This document shows, in pieces, positions 5,581-11,017 of a stretch of 11,017 bases of DNA (the stretch's first letter is position 1; the number at the start of each line of letters is the position of its first letter). Both the position numbers and the translations under genes were made by a program. Source of the DNA: Candidatus Bathyarchaeota archaeon. Its GTDB lineage: Archaea; Thermoproteota; Bathyarchaeia; 40CM-2-53-6; FEN-987. The stretch lies in the NCBI GenBank assembly GCA_022865625.1, contig JALHTB010000084.1:1-11017 (forward strand), written 5' to 3'. The notes beneath the pieces were generated by a model that was not told the DNA's origin, ran no database searches, and saw only the letters and a program-made list of their open reading frames with translations.

Positions 5581-5605
5581 GCAAAGATGACCGCGACATC
5601 TTTGC
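5581..5605. repeat. Perfect 9-bp dyad (hairpin or operator)
   Basis: GCAAAGATG and CATCTTTGC are separated by ACCGCGA. The stem is perfect and the plus strand continues TCTTTG, so it could be a weak terminator of the dead TA operon. It is also 67 bases before the next start codon, where a dimeric regulator site would fit. Confidence 0.45.
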
Positions 5606-5671
5606 TCTTTGTCAAGCACTAGTCTGAAACCTACATGTACGTTATCCATGCAGATTCGAGAGTGACAGGAC

Positions 5672-5941
5672 ATGATGAAAGGAGCCAATCAAGGGCCGAA
5701 ACTATCACGAGCCAAGAAGACCGGCCCGAGTTTCGAGAAGAGTGATCACAACTTGTGCCCGGGCTGCGGAACCGACGGCCTCACAGTCTACTTCGAATCG
5801 GGCCATTCACGAAAGGTAGGAGCGCTCTGCTACTCCTGTGGCCTAGTTGGATTCTTTGCTCGCAATGACTTCGTTCAGCTGAGAGCCGTCACGCGCAACT
5901 TGAGAGATCACAAGCGAATCGTAAGAGTGACAAGCGGTTAG
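5672..5941 (+). CDS. Small zinc-ribbon protein
   Basis: An 89-residue protein with one treble-clef or ribbon-type metal site: C29 and C32 (LCPGCGTDG) and C53 and C56 (CYSCGLVGF), separated by 20 residues. It has basic flanks at both ends and no membrane segment or signal. Such stand-alone zinc ribbons in archaea often bind nucleic acid or act as transcription cofactors; the role cannot be told here. The start may be ATG 5672 or the adjacent ATG 5675. It is flanked on the left by TA debris and is convergent with the gene at 6067-6378. Confidence 0.6.
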   Translation: MMKGANQGPKLSRAKKTGPSFEKSDHNLCPGCGTDGLTVYFESGHSRKVGALCYSCGLVGFFARNDFVQLRAVTRNLRDHKRIVRVTSG

Positions 5942-6066
5942 CCCAATGCGCTTGCGCTATCATCACGCCAATACGTGTGTCTCATAGACGCGAATGATCG
6001 ACGTGAACCCAAGTCTCGGGCGTAACAGGAACAATCCAGGGCTTGCTCAGGCCCTCAGGCTCTCGG

Positions 6067-6378
6067 TCATGTTTTCGTGAGCCTCACGTAGTTCAATTTG
6101 AGGTCGGCGACCAATCCTTCGAGATGTCGCTTCTGTTCCTCGGGCAGGTGAGGTTGAAGCTTCTCCGTGAGGAACGCCACGGCGTCGATTGCGACTCGTG
6201 ATTGGTCGAGGTCGGTTTCGATCCTGTCTGTTCCCGGTTTTGTCCTCAGGCCCATGGTCTGCCAAGCCTTCTCGGCAAGCAATCCTAGGAATAGGCCCAT
6301 GAGCGAGTATGTGTCAAGAGATGTGATGTCCACCATACCCGGCGGTCCTTTCTCAGCGGCATCGTTCTGCTTACTCAT
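6067..6378 (-). CDS. DUF1844-like protein
   Basis: A 103-residue protein. The pattern fits DUF1844: after a short polar N-terminus comes DITSLDTYSLMGLFLGLLAEKAWQTMGL, then a K-P-G-T-D turn, ETDLDQSRVAIDAVAFLTEKLQPHL, and a last helix ending in LKLNYVRL. The family is helical, soluble or membrane-peripheral, and of unknown function. The start ATG is at 6378. It is transcribed away from the aldo/keto reductase gene, and the 143-185 bases between their starts must hold both promoters, but I see no clear TATA/BRE pair. The family is better known from bacteria; I am fairly sure of the resemblance and give no role. Confidence 0.65.
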   Translation of the reverse strand: MSKQNDAAEKGPPGMVDITSLDTYSLMGLFLGLLAEKAWQTMGLRTKPGTDRIETDLDQSRVAIDAVAFLTEKLQPHLPEEQKRHLEGLVADLKLNYVRLTKT

Positions 6379-6563
6379 CGTCCTTCCATCCTGCTGCCAC
6401 CATGCTTCTCATAGACCAGATAGGCTACGATTCTGGCGTCTGGGATTCAGCTGAGTTAAGGGATAATGTTTTGGGAGAAGGCGCTAAGGTAGTCCTTGAA
6501 CATGCTGGATGAGCATCTTGCGTGATGCGGAACGGTGACCTTCAGGTGGGCTTGGCGAGAGAC

Positions 6564-7346
6564 ATGCGAAAGGTCCCCTTGGTGAATCTCGGGACCAGTG
6601 GGTTGAAGGTTTCAAAGCTTGGTTTCGGAACGTTTGACTTCGGAGTCCCATCACTTAACATAAGCCCGGAAGAGGGCGCTCATGTCGTGGAGGAAGCGCA
6701 CAAGCTGGGAGTGAGTTTCTGGGACACGTCCGATGACTATGGTAGTCACCCTCACGTTGCGGCGGCCCTGAGAATCGTTCCGAGGAAAGATGTTGTCATA
6801 TCAACCAAGACAAGCGCGAAAACGGGCAAGGATGCAAAGAAGAGTCTGCAGACATCTCTCACAGAGCTTGCCATAGATTACGTGGATCTTTTCCTATTGC
6901 ACTTCGTCAAATCGGGTCAGATCCGCAACTGCCGCCTGATACTAAGGGAACTGGCCGACATGAAAGCGGCAGGAGTCGTCAGGGCAATCGGGTTGTCGAC
7001 TCATAGCGCCGCGGTTGTAAGAGAGGCGTCACGGTTTGAGGATTTGGACATCATCATGACGATCTGCTGCAACGCAGATCAAACAGTGATCAAAAAGTTC
7101 CATGAAGAGATACCGCTCGAAGACGGTTCAATTGAGGAAATGTTTGACGCCGTCAAACAAGCTCGTGAGAACGGAAAAGGCACTATCGCAATAAAAGTGC
7201 TCGGGAGTTCTGCTCCGCCGCTCGTGGAAGACTATCAATCATCAATAGAGTTCATTGACCGATCGCCTTTCGTCGATGCAATGTTGGTAGGGATGAGAAA
7301 TCTGGACCAAGTCAGGAAGAATGTGAGAGCGATTCTTTCTGGCTAG
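6564..7346 (+). CDS. Aldo/keto reductase
   Basis: An NAD(P)H-dependent oxidoreductase of the aldo/keto reductase superfamily (TIM barrel), 260 residues from ATG 6564. The N-terminus has the family signature (VNLGTSGLKVSKLGFGTF). The catalytic tetrad is complete: D54 and Y59 (WDTSDDYG), K82 (ISTKT) and H113 (DLFLLHF). The C-terminal part (PFVDAMLVGMRNLDQVRKNV) is the usual cofactor-proximal segment. A longer reading from GTG 6522 or ATG 6525 adds 13-14 residues not typical of the family, so I chose 6564. The carbonyl substrate is unknown. The gene ends 17 bases before the convergent radical SAM stop, with no obvious terminator between them. Confidence 0.9.
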   Translation: MRKVPLVNLGTSGLKVSKLGFGTFDFGVPSLNISPEEGAHVVEEAHKLGVSFWDTSDDYGSHPHVAAALRIVPRKDVVISTKTSAKTGKDAKKSLQTSLTELAIDYVDLFLLHFVKSGQIRNCRLILRELADMKAAGVVRAIGLSTHSAAVVREASRFEDLDIIMTICCNADQTVIKKFHEEIPLEDGSIEEMFDAVKQARENGKGTIAIKVLGSSAPPLVEDYQSSIEFIDRSPFVDAMLVGMRNLDQVRKNVRAILSG

Positions 7347-7363
7347 CTGAATGGCACCAAGCT

Positions 7364-8704
7364 TCAATCACCAAGTTCCAGAGGACAGCCTGCTCCGCAG
7401 ACCGAGAGTTCACCGCATTCCTTGCAGTCTTCAGGTGCGTAGGCATGATTCCTCAATCGCTTCGAGAGCGCATGGTTCCAGATTCTCTTCCAATCTGTCT
7501 CCAAGAACTTGCCCAAGCTCTCGAAGTAACTCTGGCACGGGTACACGTCGCCTGACGGGCCGACGCACATGTTCATGCCGCTCGCTGTGCAACTCTTCAC
7601 TCCCAGTCCCAGGGTGACCGGGTTGAGCTCGCAGTAGCGTGTTGGTGTGTACCAGAGGAAATTCATGCCTAGATGCGACGCTTTCTCCTGTGTTCTCAAT
7701 AGGAGGAGCTTCAGCTCGTCTGGCTCGAGGGCGTTCTCTTTCGCGAACGATGGACCTTTGCCTGAGTGGATTAGACCATTGCACCCGAACGCCCTCACGC
7801 CCACTCCATGTAGGAAGTCGAGTGTTTCCATGAAACCCGCAGCGTTCAGTTTGGTCAATGTTGTGTTTGTTGTTGTGTAGATCGTTGTTGGGATCAGGTT
7901 TCTGATGCCTTCAGTCGTCTCACGCCAACTTCCATCAGACCCAGTCATCTTGTCGTGAATCTTTGGATCGCTGGACTCGAGCGTGACTTGTGCAAAGTCA
8001 AGACCTGCCTTCTCTAACCTTGAAACGAAATCCTTGTCTTTGAGCTTACGTCCGTTTGTCACGAGACCTGTGACGATTCCAATCTGCTGTGCGTGTGCAA
8101 TCAATTCGGGCAAGTCTTCACGTAGTGTGGGTTCGCCGCCTGTGAATGTCGCGATGAAGATGCCAAGTGCCTTCATCTTGTCCAGAACACGCTTCCACTT
8201 CTCAGTGTTCATCTCTTCGGACTCATGGGGTCCCCCGGCGTAGCAGTGAAGGCACCCGTTCTGGCAGCGGAAAGTGAGCGCCAGGTCCATCCTGATTGGA
8301 GCGGAGAGTTCCTGAGTGAAGGGTTCAACCTTCTCTACGCCAAGGTATGAGATCGGGCAGACCTCTTCAGTCTGCGCGAGCGTGCTGATCGCGTAGACCA
8401 GCCTCTCGTGATCCTTAGTTGCGGTCTCCTCGCTGACCCGGTAGATCTTTCGGATGTGTTGCATTGCATTCTGGGTTGGCATGCCGAGCATGAAGTGGTA
8501 GACGTGAGCCGCCGCGGTCTCATTGAGATACAGAACCGTCTTCGCATTGATCGCGAGCACGCCCTTTCCGTCGCGCTCGACACGCAGCTGGAGCGCCATT
8601 CGCCTGAACTCGTCTCGCCCACGGTAGTAGTACAGTCCCGGAGGAACTTCGCGTCTCCTCAACCAACGTGGCAGTCTTACACTCCCTGAATCTTTCGCCA
8701 TCAT
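7364..8704 (-). CDS. Radical SAM/SPASM peptide-modifying enzyme with PqqD-like N-terminus
   Basis: A 446-residue radical SAM protein. Residues about 48-110 (LYLNETAAAHVYHFMLGMPTQ...) resemble PqqD, the RiPP recognition element that binds a peptide substrate. The 4Fe-4S/SAM site is C147-x3-C151-x2-C154 (RCQNGCLHC), with FTGGEP at 187-192. A SPASM domain follows: C372-x12-G385-x4-C390, then C427-x2-C430-x5-C436-x3-C440. The protein ends six residues after C440, so the last Cys of the usual seven-Cys pattern is missing. SPASM enzymes with a PqqD-like domain form Cys-to-carbon thioethers, C-C bonds and related changes in peptides. The start (ATG 8704 or 8701) overlaps the upstream stop as ATGATG. 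The adjacent Cys-rich C-terminus is the obvious candidate substrate. Confidence 0.92.
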   Translation of the reverse strand: MMAKDSGSVRLPRWLRRREVPPGLYYYRGRDEFRRMALQLRVERDGKGVLAINAKTVLYLNETAAAHVYHFMLGMPTQNAMQHIRKIYRVSEETATKDHERLVYAISTLAQTEEVCPISYLGVEKVEPFTQELSAPIRMDLALTFRCQNGCLHCYAGGPHESEEMNTEKWKRVLDKMKALGIFIATFTGGEPTLREDLPELIAHAQQIGIVTGLVTNGRKLKDKDFVSRLEKAGLDFAQVTLESSDPKIHDKMTGSDGSWRETTEGIRNLIPTTIYTTTNTTLTKLNAAGFMETLDFLHGVGVRAFGCNGLIHSGKGPSFAKENALEPDELKLLLLRTQEKASHLGMNFLWYTPTRYCELNPVTLGLGVKSCTASGMNMCVGPSGDVYPCQSYFESLGKFLETDWKRIWNHALSKRLRNHAYAPEDCKECGELSVCGAGCPLELGD

Positions 8705-10350
8705 CCAACTCCCCCACTAGCGCAGGCACACGCGCAGGAAACACATGCGCATACGCAGGCGCATGATACGCATGCACACGCACAGTTCGCCTCATGATGA
8801 ACTGGCTGTCTTGAAACTCCCTTCGGCGGGGGCGAAGCCGGCAGAATCGAGTTCGTGAACTTCTCAATGCTCGCTACGAAGTTACCCGCGGTCTTCTCTA
8901 GAGAGGTGGCGATGTTGTTTGCGAATTCGGATCCTGGAATCGTGGCAGGTGGTTGCCCCTTGCCTATGGTGGCCGGGTTGTAGACCGGATTCGGATCGTA
9001 CTGCGCGTACCCAAACCAGTACCACCACCAGAACGGCAGCGGCTGGAAAGCGAATCCTTTGAACGCCGTCTCGGTTCTTCCCCTGAAGTTCTCGTCCAAC
9101 ATGAGCCAAAGCAGATTCTCGTCGAACATCTTCGAGGCTACATCAGGAGCTCCTGCTCTCTCAACCTGCTCCCAAGCCCGCTGAACAGTCTTCTTGTAGA
9201 ACGCGATCGTGTCTTCTCTGCAGAATCCTCTTAGTGTTGACTCAACGGAGGATCGAATCCGCATGAAGGTGTCAGCAAGCGTCTTCTCGTCGAGTGTTCC
9301 ATCAGTTTTGATGGCGCGCAGAAAATCCTGTTCGTAGTACCTGAGGTCTCTTTCACCGGCTCGTGAGGGATCATCGAATCCTTCCGTGATCTGTAACTTC
9401 AGGTTTGGCTTGGTTGAGCTGACCCAGACTGTGCGTTTCAGGAGTAGGCTGTATAGAATCATGACGACGACTTTCGCCGGTGGGACTCCGATCAGATATG
9501 ATGCCTCGACTGCTGTGAGTCCTCGCCTGATACCTAGACTCTCCATCATCATTCTCGGGTCGGCGTAGTTCTTTTTGGCAAGCCGCTTCACGGCTGCAAC
9601 TGCAACTACGATGGATGCGAAAGCCCCGAGGAAATACCATGTGTTTCCAGCCAGCCCCAGGAATCCTTCGGTTGTCTTGGTCGTTTCATAGTGCTCCACG
9701 TAGGTGGCGGGAAATGAGATGCCTACCTGAAACTTCGTCTCGGGAGCAAGATCCTTTCTCTCCCAGTAGATAACCAGTCTCTCGCCTTCGTTCGTGTCCG
9801 TGTAGGCGTTGTCCCAGTCTGGTGTGACTTTGATCTGCTCCTTTGAGACTCCTGCTGGAAGCACCACCAGAATTCTGAGATCGATCACTGTGGCACTCCA
9901 CCAGGTCGGGGTGAATTGGAATCCCACATTGCCGGGGTTCATCTCATCCGTGTAGATCACGTGGCCAACATTGGTGGTAACTGTGAACTCTGCAGCCTGT
10001 CCGTCAGTCAACGGCTCAAACATGTACACCTTCACTCTGTGGTCGGACCCTTCGCTTGCGTTCTCAGTCGTCAAAGCATGGCCATCCGAGTCGTAGGCTT
10101 CGCCAATCGTGAAGTCCCAGCTTGGCTGACCCACGAAAACGTACGTAATACGACCTTGATCACAGATGATGCGGATCGTGTACTGCAGATCGATGGTTCC
10201 GTCTGTGTTGACCCAGATCTTGACCCACTGCCTCTCCAGATGATACTGAATTTCCGCGGCGTGAACACTATGCTGTGGAGCAAAGGCCAGGAACAATGTC
10301 AATAGCATGAGAGCCGGGAGAACAGCGAGGACTCTCCGACGCTTCACCAT
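8701..10350 (-). CDS. DUF2207-like membrane protein with Cys-rich C-terminal tail
   Basis: A 549-residue protein starting at ATG 10350. It has a signal peptide (MVKRRRVLAV..., hydrophobic 7-25, likely cleavage after VHA at 29-31). A beta-rich extracellular domain follows to about 230, like the N-terminal domain of DUF2207 proteins. A membrane segment (about 236-254) is followed by a cytoplasmic part with an Arg/Lys boundary, a helical region and a tryptophan-rich patch (FWWWYWFGY, 440-448). The linker (PASPPPKG) leads to a tail with ten cysteines between residues 523 and 543; elsewhere there are only C63 and C377. With one internal membrane segment, the tail should face the cytosol, where the radical SAM enzyme acts. 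Its start overlaps the zinc-ribbon gene by 7 bases. The function is unknown; DUF2207 proteins are uncharacterised. Confidence 0.8.
   Translation of the reverse strand: MVKRRRVLAVLPALMLLTLFLAFAPQHSVHAAEIQYHLERQWVKIWVNTDGTIDLQYTIRIICDQGRITYVFVGQPSWDFTIGEAYDSDGHALTTENASEGSDHRVKVYMFEPLTDGQAAEFTVTTNVGHVIYTDEMNPGNVGFQFTPTWWSATVIDLRILVVLPAGVSKEQIKVTPDWDNAYTDTNEGERLVIYWERKDLAPETKFQVGISFPATYVEHYETTKTTEGFLGLAGNTWYFLGAFASIVVAVAAVKRLAKKNYADPRMMMESLGIRRGLTAVEASYLIGVPPAKVVVMILYSLLLKRTVWVSSTKPNLKLQITEGFDDPSRAGERDLRYYEQDFLRAIKTDGTLDEKTLADTFMRIRSSVESTLRGFCREDTIAFYKKTVQRAWEQVERAGAPDVASKMFDENLLWLMLDENFRGRTETAFKGFAFQPLPFWWWYWFGYAQYDPNPVYNPATIGKGQPPATIPGSEFANNIATSLEKTAGNFVASIEKFTNSILPASPPPKGVSRQPVHHEANCACACVSCACVCACVSCACACASGGVG
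8709..8715 (-). promoter_or_regulatory. Strong Shine-Dalgarno for the radical SAM gene
   Basis: GGGGGAG on the minus strand is 4 bases from ATG 8704 and 7 from ATG 8701. The spacing favours the second ATG. It lies inside the last codons (Ser-Gly-Gly-Val) of the preceding gene, which supports translational coupling. Confidence 0.65.
8722..8784 (-). other. Codons for the ten-cysteine tail of the DUF2207-like protein
   Basis: Residues 523-543 and their flank are built of three units, CACACVS, CACVCACVS and CACACAS, followed by GGVG and the stop. Every Cys is one residue from another Cys, or two where VS intervenes. Codons are mixed (TGT four, TGC six; GCG, GCA, GCC and GCT for Ala), so the amino-acid pattern, not a DNA repeat, seems to be kept. 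It is the likely modification target of the radical SAM enzyme next door. Confidence 0.85.
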
Positions 10351-10700
10351 TTAGGTTCCTCTGTGACCTCGAACTCGTTACCACAATACGGACACTTGAT
10401 CGATGGAGCACCTTGCTTCAGCTGCATCTTGGATGGATCCAGACCTGCCCCGCAGTTGGGACACTTTATGGAATCAACCTTGAGGCTTCCCGGTGCCTGG
10501 ATTTCATATTTGATTGAAGGTTGACCCGCTCCTGACTTCCATGACAGCCAAGCGATTCCAAGGCCAGCCCCCGTTAGGATGATTCCCACGAGAAGACGTG
10601 ATGTGGCGTACGTCGACGCTAGTAGGAATATTACGCCGAGAAATATGAGGACTGCCGATGCAAGATATCCTAACACTCTTCCGAATCCCAACTCACTCAA
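10344..10700 (-). CDS. Two-TM zinc-ribbon membrane protein
   Basis: A 118-residue protein starting at TTG 10700. Two hydrophobic segments (about residues 8-30 and 35-54) form a hairpin. A short linker then leads to a zinc ribbon, C80-x2-C83 (CPNCGAGLD) and C103-x2-C106 (CPYCGNEFEV). The ribbon would lie in the cytosol if the N-terminus is cytosolic. Its stop (TGA 10346-10344) overlaps the start of the DUF2207-like gene by 7 bases, so the two are coupled. It may be a partner or chaperone of that protein, or a sensor; nothing in the sequence decides. The only nearby ATG (10705-ish) is out of frame, so TTG is the likely start. Confidence 0.7.
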   Translation of the reverse strand: MSELGFGRVLGYLASAVLIFLGVIFLLASTYATSRLLVGIILTGAGLGIAWLSWKSGAGQPSIKYEIQAPGSLKVDSIKCPNCGAGLDPSKMQLKQGAPSIKCPYCGNEFEVTEEPKW

Positions 10701-10750
10701 CCCATTGGATAGATCCAGTCAAGTCAGACCTAGTCTCATAAGTTCGCTAG

Positions 10751-11017
10751 TCACTGTCTTCTTCTTGATCCACTCTTCTCCAATCTCTTCCTCATGTTTG
10801 AAAGTGAAAGAGCAAAGCCGGGCATCGTCACCAGTACCAATGCAGTAGCCGTCGAAGTCACCAGGGCTGCCACCATCACCTCCAAGCCAAGGATCTCGTT
10901 CACCTTTGGGATGCCGAAGATTGTTGCCAGAGTGTTCGGAACGGATATCACAAATGTTATCCAAGTTAATGCGAGCATGACCCATGTCAGGGCCGTCAGA
11001 CGTTCGTTCAGTTTCTC
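10751..11017 (-). CDS. Small membrane protein, N-terminus outside window
   Basis: The frame is open at the right edge of the window and stops at 10753-10751. The visible 88 residues begin EKLNERLTALTWVMLALTW. They include two hydrophobic segments (TWVMLALTWITFVISVPN and EVMVAALVTSTATALVLVT) and end in a basic tail (MRKRLEKSGSRRRQ). ATG 10978 is an internal start candidate, but the residues before it fit the same helix, so the gene likely extends left of that start, off the window. The LNxRLTxLTWxMLxLT style is typical of small membrane proteins with a coiled N-terminal part. It ends 50 bases before the zinc-ribbon gene on the same strand and may be co-transcribed. Confidence 0.6.
   Translation of the reverse strand, partial: EKLNERLTALTWVMLALTWITFVISVPNTLATIFGIPKVNEILGLEVMVAALVTSTATALVLVTMPGFALSLSNMRKRLEKSGSRRRQ

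Noticed and set aside
7351..8690. Several plus-strand and other-frame ORFs across the radical SAM gene
   Set aside because: All are shadows of a gene with full radical SAM and SPASM motifs; their products are Arg/Ser/Pro-rich and have no family features.
8710..8785. GC/CA-rich alternating DNA as a simple repeat or Z-DNA-forming site
   Set aside because: It is explained by Cys and Ala/Val codons in the frame of a real protein, and the codons are mixed, so no DNA-level repeat unit is needed.

Overview
The window looks like a piece of an archaeal chromosome, probably euryarchaeal and perhaps Thermoplasmatota-like (low confidence). The reasons are the style of the type II toxin-antitoxin (TA) proteins, a tnpA-less IS200/IS605 (TnpB) element, a DUF2207-like membrane protein beside a radical SAM gene, short leaders and overlapping genes. 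No rRNA, tRNA, CRISPR array or origin was seen.

Left part (1-5671) is an accessory, decaying region. It holds a VapB tail with an intact PIN toxin (VapC); a 5'-truncated, frameshifted remnant of a galactose-1-phosphate uridylyltransferase-like gene; a small exported Kazal-like protein; an MFS permease; a TnpB element inserted into the end of the MFS gene; an intact RelB/RelE-like pair; and a broken antitoxin/PIN pair. Three copies of one bulged hairpin are present, at 2886-2906, 4897-4917 and 5216-5236. The first is the right end, and predicted omega-RNA 3' end, of the TnpB element. The other two have no intact tnpB beside them.

Middle part (5672-7346) is ordinary: a small zinc-ribbon protein (+), a DUF1844-like protein (-) and an aldo/keto reductase (+).

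Right part (7364-11017) is a compact minus-strand cluster. In transcription order it has the end of a small membrane protein, a two-TM zinc-ribbon protein, a 549-residue DUF2207-like membrane protein, and a radical SAM/SPASM enzyme with an N-terminal PqqD-like domain. The last three overlap by 7 and 4 bases. The DUF2207-like protein ends in a striking tail with ten cysteines in 21 residues, made of Cys-Ala/Cys-Val/Ser units. The next gene belongs to the class of enzymes that modify Cys-containing peptides, and its PqqD-like domain is the usual peptide-recognition module. The best candidate for an undescribed system here is therefore post-translational modification of the cytoplasmic C-terminus of a large membrane protein. 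This is inferred from context and sequence, not shown.
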